DNA of 44,383 nucleotides from an uncultured Prevotella sp. (lineage in GTDB: Bacteria > Bacteroidota > Bacteroidia > Bacteroidales > Bacteroidaceae), in the NCBI GenBank assembly GCA_947302435.1, contig CAMYVQ010000021.1, positions 1-44,383 on the forward strand, written 5' to 3'. Shown here piece by piece: positions 1 to 7,369 of this stretch (the stretch's first letter is position 1; each line of letters opens with the position of its first letter). The translations under genes and the position numbers were made by a program. The notes beneath the pieces were generated by a model. It saw only the letters and a program-made list of their open reading frames with translations. It made no database searches and had not been told where the DNA came from.

Positions 1-1330
1 GCACCTTCAACTGGTTGCGCACCCAGAAGCAGATGCTGGTGGACATGCCGATGGTGTCGGTGTACTTCATCAGTCGCTGGATGTTTTCTATTGAGAGTGC
101 ACGGTTGGGAGCCGTACGTCCGCGCTGCTTGCGGTGGTCGGCATTCTTCGGGCTGATATAGTCCATATAGAGGTCGCGCTCCATATTTTTGTCGAAGTAG
201 CCGAGCCACTGTCCCAACTGTGCCAGGTTCTCCATGCAGGCCGTGAGGAACTCCGGCTTATAATTCACGATGCCGGCATCGTGGAGCATGTCGAAGAACT
301 CCTTGATGTGCTCGTCGGTGAGGTAGGGCACGAAGATGGGCTGTACCAAGGCCGAGTTGGCCTGTATGCCACGCTCCTGGCACATCTTTACGGCAGCCAT
401 GCGTTCTTCTATAGGGGCGGCGTAAGGCTCCAGCAAGTCGCGGAAGGCTTTGGGCATGATGCTCACCGAGGTGTTGAACTGCATCTTGTCCTTCAGCTGC
501 TCGAAGAGGTCGAGGATGGTCTCGCCCTCGTTCTCCACCAAGAGGTGCTTGGTGCCGGCCTTCGATGCGATGAAGAGACGGGCATTTGAGTTGGGGTATT
601 TCTTGAAGTGGGCGATGAACTCACGCAGGATGCGGTGGGCGATACCCGTGTAGAGTGTTGGCTCCTGCAGGGCCTCGGTCTTGGGCGTGAAATAGTAGTA
701 GTGGTTCCAGTTCTTGCCTCGGCTCAATGCCACAATCTTCCGCTCAATCTCCTTCTTCTTCTCCGGTGCCTCGACGATGGCGTTGGCCAGTTCATTAAGG
801 AGCCGATTGCGCTCCTTGATATCAGCCCCCAAGCCCCCTAAAGGGGGTGTTGCTGCGCCTCCAGTATGTTCTCCCCCTTTAGGGGGTTGGGGGGCTTGTA
901 CTCCGTTCATCTCCTCCAAGAGTTTGCGCACATAGAGGTGGTAGTTCTCGTAAGCCACTAACTTCTGTTCGTGTACGCCGTCGGTCACTAAGCAGTACTG
1001 ACATCCCACATGACAGCCCTTGATGGGGTTCACCTCGAAGGTCAGCGTCGGGCAACGGCCCGTGTAGTTGTGAATTTCGGTCTCTATCGTGTTGGGGTCG
1101 CAATCCTCTAAGTAAAGCACCGACTTGGGGATGACAGTATGTTCCTCCAAGCGTTTCATAAACAGTTTCGACCCTCTGATCAATCCTTGCAGTGTTTCGT
1201 CAGAGGGTTCAATCGTTACGCCGAGTCTTCTCAGATATTCAGCATCGACAATCTGGGGCTTGAAGCCTTCCAGATTGTAAGCGTCAGTCTCATGCTCATA
1301 GAGATTGCGCATTTCAATGGGTTCTTTCAT
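1..1330 (-). CDS. Radical SAM protein, SPL-like (C-terminus cut by window edge)
   Basis: The minus-strand reading frame opens at an ATG at 1330 and runs off the left edge, giving about 443 residues. Residues 106-113 read GCHVGCQYC, a CX3CX2C iron-sulfur motif (Cys106, Cys110, Cys113) as in radical SAM enzymes. The overall look resembles the spore photoproduct lyase-like group, a family of 4Fe-4S/S-adenosylmethionine enzymes; the substrate cannot be read from the sequence. Residues 146-169 are an in-frame insert encoded by a GC-rich palindromic repeat, rich in Pro and Gly, placed about 30 residues after the cluster motif. The gene lies 57 bp downstream of the sugar transferase on the same strand. 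I see no clear promoter in that gap, so it may be read through from the exopolysaccharide operon. The radical SAM call is firm; the SPL-like label is moderate. Confidence 0.72.
   Translation of the reverse strand, partial: MKEPIEMRNLYEHETDAYNLEGFKPQIVDAEYLRRLGVTIEPSDETLQGLIRGSKLFMKRLEEHTVIPKSVLYLEDCDPNTIETEIHNYTGRCPTLTFEVNPIKGCHVGCQYCLVTDGVHEQKLVAYENYHLYVRKLLEEMNGVQAPQPPKGGEHTGGAATPPLGGLGADIKERNRLLNELANAIVEAPEKKKEIERKIVALSRGKNWNHYYYFTPKTEALQEPTLYTGIAHRILREFIAHFKKYPNSNARLFIASKAGTKHLLVENEGETILDLFEQLKDKMQFNTSVSIMPKAFRDLLEPYAAPIEERMAAVKMCQERGIQANSALVQPIFVPYLTDEHIKEFFDMLHDAGIVNYKPEFLTACMENLAQLGQWLGYFDKNMERDLYMDYISPKNADHRKQRGRTAPNRALSIENIQRLMKYTDTIGMSTSICFWVRNQLKV
824..898. repeat. GC-rich palindromic repeat inserted in-frame in the radical SAM gene
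   Basis: Two imperfect inverted arms, each containing CCCCCTAAAGGGGG or its near-equivalent CCCCCTTTAGGGGG and flanked by C-rich or G-rich tails, surround a spacer of about 20 bp. In the radical SAM frame it supplies 24 codons (824-895) without a stop, reading as PPKGG...PPLGG. The composition is unlike the surrounding gene. It looks like a dispersed repeat that has inserted into coding sequence. Confidence 0.75.
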
Positions 1331-1387
1331 TTTAGTGAATTTGGTTTAATTGTTCTATTTATTTTTGTTCGTTTTTATCAAAAATTA

Positions 1388-2818
1388 TCAATAAGCCTTT
1401 TCGTCTCTCTTGAAGATGGTCTTGACCGTCATCCAAATGATACGGAGGTCGAGCCAGAAGCTCCAGTGCTGGATGTACCAGATGTCGCGTTCCACTCGTC
1501 CCTCCATCTGCCACAGCTCACGGGTCTCTCCGCGGAAGCCCGTCACCTGAGCCCAGCCGGTGATGCCGGGCTTGACAAAGTGGCGCACCATATACTTGTC
1601 TATCAGTTTGTCGTATTGTTCCGTATGGGCCAGCATGTGAGGCCGTGGTCCCACGATGCTCATGTCGCCGATCAGCACGTTCCAGAACTGTGGCAGTTCG
1701 TCGATGTTGGTCTTGCGAATGAAATCACCGAAGGGGAACTTGCGCGGATCGTCCTTGGTGGCTTGTAGGCGGTCGGCATCGGTGTTGACGTGCATGGAGC
1801 GGAACTTATAGCAATAGAAATCATGTCCGTTAATCCCTGTGCGTAACTGGCGGAAGAACACGGGGCCTGGACTCTGACGCTTTATCGCCAACACGATGAA
1901 CGGCAGCAGCAGTGCTGAGGGTATCAGGCACAGAACGGAGAAGACGACATCGAATAATCGCTTTAATAATCTGTTCAACGGTTCCTCCAACGGACTGGTG
2001 TAGGTGGTCATGACCCCGATGTCATCGATGAGGATGGGTTGCAGGTTCAGTTTCTCTTCTGCCGTCGGCAAATAATAGAACTTGGCCACGCGGTGGTCGC
2101 ACAGACGCACTGTCTGTTCAATCAGTTCACGCTCCTTGCGCGGCACGCACAGGTAAACCTCATCGCCCAACTGCAAATCATCCGGCCGTGATAGTAATGC
2201 CTCGAAATCGCTGATGCTGCCGTCTGGGGTCAGCTCCCCAATGTCTCCGTAGATGTGGCTAATCCTGTAACCATAAGTAGGGTTGCTCTTGAGTTTGTAG
2301 TATAGGCGCAGCAGTTCTTTGTCCGATCCGACAAGCGTGACACTACGTGTGTTGTAGCCCGACTGTCTGAACTTCTTTACCAGCCATCGCTCTACGAAGC
2401 GCAACAGAATGATGCAGACCAACATGACAAGCCCCATGGCAAACAGTTGCCAGCCTAGTCGGGATGTGAAGTGAATGGCACGTAGCAGCAGATATGACAA
2501 TAAGGTGTGCGTCAGAACAAGCATTACGCTGCGGCGCAGGATGTCGTTGGCACCCACCACACGCTCATGAATGACAGAGGGGAATAAATACTCGGCAACA
2601 ATGAAGGCAAAGGTACATACCATCCAGAACGCCCGTCCCTTTTCTTCGTCCCAGCCTTCCGACTGGGGAATAGTGCCTACCACGAAGTAGAGTAGTACCC
2701 ACAGCACCACAAAGTCTCCAGCGATGATTAGCAGCTGGATCAGCCTGTTAGTGTGTTTGTTATTCTTTATTCTTATATGCATTGCTTTATCTATCTGCAT
2801 ATATCGACCCCCCATCAC
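1388..2818 (-). CDS. Undecaprenyl-phosphate glucose phosphotransferase (WcaJ-type initiating sugar transferase)
   Basis: This 476-residue inner-membrane protein should transfer a sugar-1-phosphate to undecaprenyl phosphate, the first step of exopolysaccharide repeat-unit assembly. The N-terminal half holds four to five hydrophobic segments (about residues 25-145) followed by a CoA-binding-like soluble region. The C-terminal third is a bacterial sugar transferase domain, seen in [23 protein letters not shown], the GPRPHM block and [10 protein letters not shown]. The start used is a GTG at 2818 that overlaps the stop of the upstream 23-residue ORF; the next codon, ATG at 2815, or an internal ATG (MQIDKAM) is also possible. 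It is the last gene of the upxY operon. No other glycosyltransferase follows; the next gene is a radical SAM protein, so the locus is short for a capsule cluster. Confidence 0.9.
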   Translation of the reverse strand: MMGGRYMQIDKAMHIRIKNNKHTNRLIQLLIIAGDFVVLWVLLYFVVGTIPQSEGWDEEKGRAFWMVCTFAFIVAEYLFPSVIHERVVGANDILRRSVMLVLTHTLLSYLLLRAIHFTSRLGWQLFAMGLVMLVCIILLRFVERWLVKKFRQSGYNTRSVTLVGSDKELLRLYYKLKSNPTYGYRISHIYGDIGELTPDGSISDFEALLSRPDDLQLGDEVYLCVPRKERELIEQTVRLCDHRVAKFYYLPTAEEKLNLQPILIDDIGVMTTYTSPLEEPLNRLLKRLFDVVFSVLCLIPSALLLPFIVLAIKRQSPGPVFFRQLRTGINGHDFYCYKFRSMHVNTDADRLQATKDDPRKFPFGDFIRKTNIDELPQFWNVLIGDMSIVGPRPHMLAHTEQYDKLIDKYMVRHFVKPGITGWAQVTGFRGETRELWQMEGRVERDIWYIQHWSFWLDLRIIWMTVKTIFKRDEKAY

Positions 2819-2886
2819 TCCTGCACCACGTTGTTTTCATAGCCACTCTTGGTCTCAGGGCCAAAATAGATCCAACCTTTGTTCAT
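2815..2886 (-). CDS. Small ORF (23 aa) between the YjbH-like gene and the sugar transferase
   Basis: An ATG at 2886 overlaps the stop of the upstream YjbH-like gene as ATGA, and its own TGA overlaps the start of the sugar transferase gene. The peptide begins MNKGWIYFGPETKSGYE and has no hydrophobic segment. The tight overlaps on both sides are what translational coupling looks like, so it may be a real small protein or a coupling device. Its length alone does not exclude chance, and I do not recognise the sequence. Confidence 0.4.
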   Translation of the reverse strand: MNKGWIYFGPETKSGYENNVVQE

Positions 2887-3632
2887 TTCAAGTCAATTCT
2901 TAATGCCGCGCCTACTGACAGATAGCGGCACTTCATCAATGAAGCCTGCAGTTGCACATAGCGGAACAGCACACAATCGGCTCCGATATTGATGCCATCA
3001 CCGTCGTATTCGGCGATGGCACGCAAAGGACTATATACTGACGGGCGCAGCGTGATGCCGCCTACCACACCATCCCAGCGGCTATTGTATGACTTCGCCC
3101 ATTTCCGATAGGCCAGATGCCCGCCTACGACACCAAATGGCAAGTCGATATGCTTGGAGGCTGCCACATAGAAGTTGCGGAAATAAAAACTGTAGGAGTC
3201 GCCGTCGCGCTGACCTATCACATCATTGCCACCTATCACCACTGAGGGCCAGTAGCGACCCTCGTTCAACGGACGAAGACGAAGCGAGAAATAACGGTCT
3301 TTGGAATAGAACCCTATTTCGTCGGACTTTTTGTTTAAGTTCTTTCGGAATTTCATTAGGGTAAAGCTATAGCCCACTTCAAGCCATTTCAAAGGCATAG
3401 CCGAGACATACCAGTTGGACGAAGCGTATTTCTCGCCCTCAAAGCGCATGTCGTCAGGCATCATCTCTGTGGGAAGTGCATGTACGCCCAAACGGAGATT
3501 CTCAATGGTGTCCATCTCTGCCGAGGGCACATGCAGCAATCCTGTCATACCAGTATATTGCTGGGCAAAAACTACGCAACCACCCACAGGAAGATGCAGC
3601 AACAGGTACAGGAAAAGAAGTATTCTTTTCAT
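2883..3632 (-). CDS. YjbH-like exopolysaccharide protein, N-terminal-domain type
   Basis: 249 residues with a Sec signal peptide (hydrophobic residues 4-21, cleavage after VFAQ). The mature start, GMTGLLHVPSAEMD, is the opening motif of the YjbH family, outer-membrane proteins linked to exopolysaccharide production. The rest has alternating amphipathic strands consistent with a beta barrel. Full YjbH proteins are near 700 residues, so this is only the N-terminal part. The gene overlaps the upstream gene by 4 bp (ATGA) and the 23-residue ORF downstream by 4 bp. The function, probably polysaccharide passage or organisation at the outer membrane, is inferred from the family and operon. Confidence 0.72.
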   Translation of the reverse strand: MKRILLFLYLLLHLPVGGCVVFAQQYTGMTGLLHVPSAEMDTIENLRLGVHALPTEMMPDDMRFEGEKYASSNWYVSAMPLKWLEVGYSFTLMKFRKNLNKKSDEIGFYSKDRYFSLRLRPLNEGRYWPSVVIGGNDVIGQRDGDSYSFYFRNFYVAASKHIDLPFGVVGGHLAYRKWAKSYNSRWDGVVGGITLRPSVYSPLRAIAEYDGDGINIGADCVLFRYVQLQASLMKCRYLSVGAALRIDLK

Positions 3633-4579
3633 CGTGCCACCTCCTTTCTCAAGCCCCAGTCCACATCGATTAACCGTTCACGACTGTTCTCTTCGGGGTC
3701 AATCCTGTATGTCTGCATAGACTGCTCACCGGCACGTGAACTGTGGGAAAGCATAAAGTTCGATGCAGGCCGTACAACCAGTTTGCGACTGCTTTTCTTA
3801 TAGGGAGGCAACATCCAGACAATTGAGAAGCCGCCGTTGGTCTTGTACTGCTTCTTATCGAAAGAATTAGCCTCCAAATCGCCCATCCGCAACTGGGCAA
3901 AGGCCAACAATGTGATATGCTTGAAATGGCGCATAATATCCAATTGTGAGCCATAGTCACCACCCACATATCGGCCACCTGACAGGCGGAATTCTATATT
4001 GTAGGGTTGCAGATACACATCGGCACCCACCAGACCTGCCACCTTATAGTCACTATAAAGGTCGGCATCATAGTGTCCCTTGAAATCTGTACCCATGATC
4101 CAAGACGCGGTATATCCTGCCTGCGCATTCAGCAAGAGCCAGGAATTGACGGGCCACGCCCATCTTACATCGACACCGTAGCGCTCGTTGCCAAACAAGC
4201 CTGCCGTTAGTCTGAGGTGCTGATTGGCATTGTTGAAATGCAGCTGACGTGACACCGTGGCCATATTGAACCGCCAGTATTTGTTGGTGATATCGCGAAA
4301 AGAATAGCCATCGCTGACAACGGGAATAATACCTTGGGCCGCTATCGACCAGTCATGACCCAAGTGCCAGCGAAGACCGGGTGTGGCATTAATCTGAACA
4401 TCGTATAGGCGCAGCCAGTTCGTATCGGCATAGCCTAAGGTGGCTCCGCAAAACAGTTCTATCTGTCTGCTATGGGCGGTCGTCTGCTGCGCCGTCGTCT
4501 GACCGCAACAGGTCAGAAATGAAAGGAAGCTGACTAAAAAAAACAAGCTACGTAGCATACAAATTGTTGCCTTGTTCAT
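3629..4579 (-). CDS. Outer-membrane beta-barrel protein, YjbH C-terminal-like
   Basis: 316 residues with a signal sequence (residues 8-30). The mature protein is rich in aromatic strand-ending patterns (LRLTAGLFGNERYGVDVRW, AGYTASWIMG) typical of an outer-membrane barrel. The block LFGNERYGVD followed by a strand-turn pattern resembles the C-terminal half of YjbH proteins. It is encoded before the N-terminal-like half, so the family's usual order is reversed across two genes. Coupled to upxY by a 4-bp ATGA overlap and to the next gene in the same way. It probably acts with the downstream YjbH-like protein at the outer membrane. The barrel call is good; the YjbH relation is moderate. Confidence 0.6.
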   Translation of the reverse strand: MNKATICMLRSLFFLVSFLSFLTCCGQTTAQQTTAHSRQIELFCGATLGYADTNWLRLYDVQINATPGLRWHLGHDWSIAAQGIIPVVSDGYSFRDITNKYWRFNMATVSRQLHFNNANQHLRLTAGLFGNERYGVDVRWAWPVNSWLLLNAQAGYTASWIMGTDFKGHYDADLYSDYKVAGLVGADVYLQPYNIEFRLSGGRYVGGDYGSQLDIMRHFKHITLLAFAQLRMGDLEANSFDKKQYKTNGGFSIVWMLPPYKKSSRKLVVRPASNFMLSHSSRAGEQSMQTYRIDPEENSRERLIDVDWGLRKEVAR

Positions 4580-5277
4580 TCTGTATCAACACACCTTAAA
4601 AAGGCTGTTGGTATATAGGCTGTTGAAATGAGGCCGATGCCTGATAAAGAGAAAACCACCCTCTGCTGGCCAGCTACTCGGGCCACCCTTCCCTCGACTC
4701 CCTTGAAGAGACCCTCAATCACTCTGACCGTCTCGCCGCCCTTGTAATGGCACTGCGATTCATCGACGAACTTCAGATGCTCACTCTGGTTGGTAGTGGC
4801 AAGAATGAAGTTCTCCATCTCTTTGTAGGGTATGGTCAATGGTGGGTTCTTCCCCGTTTCGTCCTGGGCAAAGTGATTATAATAATATGTAAGAAAGGAT
4901 AAGGCTGGGGTACGTTTTACATACTCATCGGCCTTGTCCTCATTGGTATATACAAAAAGAAGGTTTGGAATCAACGGCTCCAAAACTTTCTTCTGCTTAC
5001 CGTTTATCATTTTACGCGTATAACGCTTGGCTATATAGACATGCGTACCGTCTGCAGCAATGTAATCCGCAGCCTTGTCTTCTCTTCCATAGGAAGCTCG
5101 AAATACGTACCAGTTTTTACCCCCCCCACTTTCTGTAATGTTTTCATAATCAGGGACATATCTTACCGACACCCCAGTTTTTGAGCTTTTGGCTTCGGGG
5201 AAGGCATCAGGGGCAAACCTGACGCTATGAGGATTTGACTCGCCTCTTCGAGTTGTCACATTAGACAATGTGCTCAT
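4576..5277 (-). CDS. UpxY family transcription antiterminator (NusG paralogue)
   Basis: 233 residues. After a variable N-terminal tail of about 50 residues, KNWYVFRASYGREDKAADYI starts a NusG N-terminal domain, and the C-terminal 60 residues (KGGETVRVIEGLFKGVEGRV) form a KOW motif. UpxY proteins are the first genes of Bacteroidota capsule operons and let RNA polymerase read through the leader and operon. It is the first gene here, with an ATGA overlap to the barrel gene, behind a promoter at 5471-5504 and a leader of about 190 nt that is the probable site of action. No UpxZ-type gene is seen beside it. Confidence 0.88.
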   Translation of the reverse strand: MSTLSNVTTRRGESNPHSVRFAPDAFPEAKSSKTGVSVRYVPDYENITESGGGKNWYVFRASYGREDKAADYIAADGTHVYIAKRYTRKMINGKQKKVLEPLIPNLLFVYTNEDKADEYVKRTPALSFLTYYYNHFAQDETGKNPPLTIPYKEMENFILATTNQSEHLKFVDESQCHYKGGETVRVIEGLFKGVEGRVARVAGQQRVVFSLSGIGLISTAYIPTAFLRCVDTE

Positions 5278-5316
5278 GTTGGACCTTTTTAGGTCGTCCG
5301 TTTCCTTAATTCCTGT

Positions 5317-5469
5317 TCACACTTCGGTAAACAGCATTTCGGGCTGCTCCACCATCAGGCGGCAAGCGTAGTCCAGCCGGCAGTGAAAAACGCTCCACAA
5401 ATTAGGAGTTTCGCAACTCAAAATATGATTACATTCATGATTACGCTCATGTATTCGATGATTCAACAT
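5317..5469 (-). other. Leader region of upxY with a 50-codon open frame and a small hairpin
   Basis: The stretch 5278-5470 between the promoter and upxY contains one open frame of 50 codons ending in CRLMVEQPEMLFTEV, whose only early ATG (5469) lies 1 bp after the -7 box and therefore probably upstream of the transcript start. It may be a gene remnant or chance. At 5406-5419 the minus strand forms a short stem GAGTT/AACTC with a GCGA tetraloop. Either could be part of the antitermination leader. Confidence 0.3.
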
Positions 5470-5470
5470 G

Positions 5471-5504
5471 CAAAGGTATTTTCCTTTTTCCATTTATGCA
5501 ACAA
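5471..5504 (-). promoter_or_regulatory. Promoter of the upxY exopolysaccharide operon
   Basis: The minus strand shows TACCTTTG (5478-5471), matching the Bacteroidota -7 box TAnnTTTG, with TTGTTGC (5504-5498) 19 bp upstream as a -33 candidate. It is the only such match upstream of upxY, and predicts a leader of about 190 nt. Confidence 0.65.
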
Positions 5505-5578
5505 GAAAAACAAATGGACAATACTTTTTTAACAAATAAACAATTATTTAAACAAAAATTTACCCTCCCCATTACAAA

Positions 5579-5758
5579 TCAGCAATGCAACGCACGCATC
5601 GGCTGGTAGGCATGGATGTTCATCGCCGACTGCACGGTGTAGATGGTATCATGGCCTCTTGCGCCCTCCTTTGTGTGGAGGAAGCCTTTACCCGTGCAGC
5701 CCACAATGGTTAGCACGGTGATTACACCTATTATATATATGTATCTCCTGAATGTCAT
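5579..5758 (-). pseudogene. Truncated lipoprotein, probable N-terminus of a TPR sensor protein
   Basis: 59 residues from an ATG at 5758. A hydrophobic signal ends in a lipobox-like TIVGC (Cys21), followed by GHDTIYTVQSAMNIHAYQP and an abrupt stop after ALHC. The segment after the lipobox resembles the start of Bacteroidota TPR-containing sensor/regulator lipoproteins, where a helical TPR region would follow; here it is replaced by AT-rich DNA leading to the upxY promoter. A weak -7-like CAACTTTG lies at 5800-5793. I read it as a decayed gene whose 3' part is lost. A small genuine lipoprotein remains possible. Confidence 0.5.
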
Positions 5759-5809
5759 AACTTACTATTGCTTCCCATGTCTTTTTCAGCGTGCAAAGTT
5801 GTCGTTTTT

Positions 5810-6097
5810 TTATTGTCTATTCAGCAACATGCAAGTAGCATCTAAAAGAATCATGCCGTTAGACGAACCAAGAAAATCATTTACATCATGAATACACTCT
5901 GTTCTTTCCTCCAATCTGTTTATTGCAGATAGGAAAGGATTGGTAGTCAATGTTTTCACGAACACATCCACATCGCTGTCACTTCTTTGCTCATCCCTTG
6001 CTATCGAGCCGAAAAGCCGCATCGATGTTATTCCGTATTCTTCTTGTAGCGTTTTACTACAAGAGGTCAGAATATCTATGTACTCCTTTCTTGACAT
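5810..6097 (-). pseudogene. MntA/HepT-type remnant: nucleotidyltransferase N-terminus joined to a HepT-like segment
   Basis: 95 residues from the ATG at 6097, which lies about 20 bp after a strong -7 box; a longer start at 6148 would lie upstream of the promoter. Residues 1-48 match MNT nucleotidyltransferases, with GSIARDEQRSDSDVDVFV carrying the GSxAR and DxD catalytic pattern. The rest (INRLEERTECIHDVNDFL, then a MILLDATCMLL block) looks like the N-terminal helices of a HepT-type partner, not like an MNT C-terminus, and stops early. In intact modules MntA AMPylates and silences the HepT ribonuclease. The simplest reading is an internal deletion that fused the two genes and removed the HepT catalytic end. 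Confidence 0.55.
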
Positions 6098-6117
6098 GTC
6101 AATATAATTTATTGTTG

Positions 6118-6149
6118 CAAATTTACGAATAGTTTTCTTTGGTTCCAAA
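6118..6149 (-). promoter_or_regulatory. Promoter of the MntA/HepT remnant
   Basis: On the minus strand, TTTG (6149-6146), a 20-bp spacer and TAAATTTG (6125-6118) form a full -33/-7 pair. It sets the start at the ATG at 6097. Confidence 0.65.
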
Positions 6150-6214
6150 TTTTTGGTAGAAAACCGTTAGGAATGCGCCTAAATTCTCCCAATTGCGCAT
6201 CATAGTCATAAAAC

Positions 6215-6273
6215 TTGTTCTGTTCATACACTCTATACATTGTTTATTGGTATAGAGGGTATGAACAGAACAA
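6215..6273. repeat. Long inverted repeat upstream of the DUF3800 gene
   Basis: Two 24-bp arms (6215-6238 and 6250-6273) are complementary except at one position, with an 11-bp loop. Each arm contains TTGTTCTGTTCATAC or its complement. There is no T-run typical of a terminator. It lies between the MntA/HepT remnant and the DUF3800 promoter, so it could be a regulator site, a mobile-element end or a barrier hairpin. Confidence 0.7.
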
Positions 6274-6333
6274 ATCTATCAGTGGTGTGTTCACTTTCCT
6301 ACAAAAAGGTTTCATTTATCCACAAAATAGTTG

Positions 6334-6341
6334 TACCTTTG
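6334..6341 (+). promoter_or_regulatory. -7 box upstream of the DUF3800 gene
   Basis: TACCTTTG matches TAnnTTTG and lies 21 bp before the ATG at 6363. This favours 6363 over the in-frame ATG at 6240, which lies upstream of the promoter and inside the inverted repeat. Confidence 0.6.
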
Positions 6342-6362
6342 CATTGGGCAAACAATTTCGTT

Positions 6363-7130
6363 ATGAATTCAGAGAATACGGTCAATTATCACCTATATAT
6401 TGACGAATGTGGCGATCAAAACTTGGTAACGTTTAGTCCTACGTTCCCTATTTTCACACTTTGTGGCATTTTGGTACGCGATGACGTTGTACAACATATA
6501 GAGACTCAGGTACAGACCTTGAAACGAGAGTTTTGGGGTGACCGTCAAATCATCTTACATTCACGTGACATCCGCAAGTGTCAGAATGGCTTCGAGGTGT
6601 TATTTGACCTTGACGTGAAACGTCGTTTCTACGAAGCCGTCAACCAACTTCTGGGGCAACGTGGCGTGTATGTTATTGTCTGTTGTTCCATCCTAAAAGA
6701 ACCCTACATTCGCCAATTCGGACGATTTAATGATGTCTATGGCCAGTCACTCTCGTTTGTACTTGAACGCGCTATCTTCTGTATTGATAACGAATGTCCA
6801 AATGGATGCGGTAAAATTTCAGCCATCGTAGAGCGCAGAGGGAAACGTGAAGACAAGAACCTTATGAACTACTACCAGCAACTTCTGGAGAGAGGCACCT
6901 ATTGGGTGACAGCTGAGCGAATGAAGAATCGAATGAACAGCCTTGATTTCAAATGGAAAACAGAGGATGTGGCTGGCTTACATATAGCCGACCTTGTGGC
7001 CTATCCGTTGACACGCCACGTACTCAATCCACAAAGTGTTAATCTTGCCTATGATGTATTAGAACCCAATATTTTCATGGAGAACGGAAAGTTGACGGGA
7101 CTCAAAATCTATCCATCTTTACAGTCATAA
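6363..7130 (+). CDS. DUF3800 domain protein
   Basis: 255 residues. Near the start, YHLYIDECGDQN fits the opening strand of DUF3800 (IDExGD), a family with an RNase H-like fold and a suspected nuclease role. Near the end, VAGLHIADLVAYPLTRH carries the conserved ADLxAY aspartate. The length is usual for the family. The start is set by the -7 box at 6334. It stands alone between a long inverted repeat and a probable structured RNA transcribed toward it, with its stop inside that RNA's terminator T-run. DUF3800 genes are common in accessory and defence regions; the role here is not known. Confidence 0.78.
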   Translation: MNSENTVNYHLYIDECGDQNLVTFSPTFPIFTLCGILVRDDVVQHIETQVQTLKREFWGDRQIILHSRDIRKCQNGFEVLFDLDVKRRFYEAVNQLLGQRGVYVIVCCSILKEPYIRQFGRFNDVYGQSLSFVLERAIFCIDNECPNGCGKISAIVERRGKREDKNLMNYYQQLLERGTYWVTAERMKNRMNSLDFKWKTEDVAGLHIADLVAYPLTRHVLNPQSVNLAYDVLEPNIFMENGKLTGLKIYPSLQS

Positions 7131-7210
7131 AAAAGAGTTGCCACGAACCTGACAACTCTTCCGATCGGGGACACCCCAATCCCTATAAATGGATCACGTC
7201 CATTGTTCTG
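7124..7210 (-). ncRNA. Candidate small structured RNA with intrinsic terminator
   Basis: A full promoter at 7215-7246 points leftward, and about 85 nt later comes an intrinsic terminator: stem AAGAGTTG/CAACTCTT (7160-7133) followed by six U (7134-7129). Two more hairpins lie between: ATGGA/TCCAT around 7189-7203 and GATTGGGG/CCCCGATC (one G-U pair) at 7163-7181. The only open frame is six codons (MDVIHL). The whole looks like a free-standing small RNA whose 3' end overlaps the last codons of the convergent DUF3800 gene. The rest of 7131-7629 holds the palindrome array and a 19-bp repeat, and no gene I can support. Confidence 0.6.
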
Positions 7211-7214
7211 TGTG

Positions 7215-7246
7215 CAAAGATATAAAAAAGCGAACAAACTACCAAA
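7215..7246 (-). promoter_or_regulatory. Promoter of the candidate small RNA
   Basis: On the minus strand, TTTG (7246-7243), exactly 20 bp, then TATCTTTG (7222-7215). This is one of the best -33/-7 pairs in the window. No protein gene follows it. Confidence 0.7.
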
Positions 7247-7369
7247 TAAATTTATACTTATTTTTCAACCAAATGTATGTTTTGGGGTGTTATGGGGTGG
7301 CAGGTGATGGAAGCTGAATCATCATTCACTTCGTAATGTGTCATCTCTGCTACTGACTTGAACCGTTTT

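Noticed and set aside
6240..6362. Longer N-terminus for the DUF3800 gene starting at 6240
   Set aside because: This start is inside the inverted repeat and upstream of the -7 box at 6334; the family motif begins shortly after the ATG at 6363.
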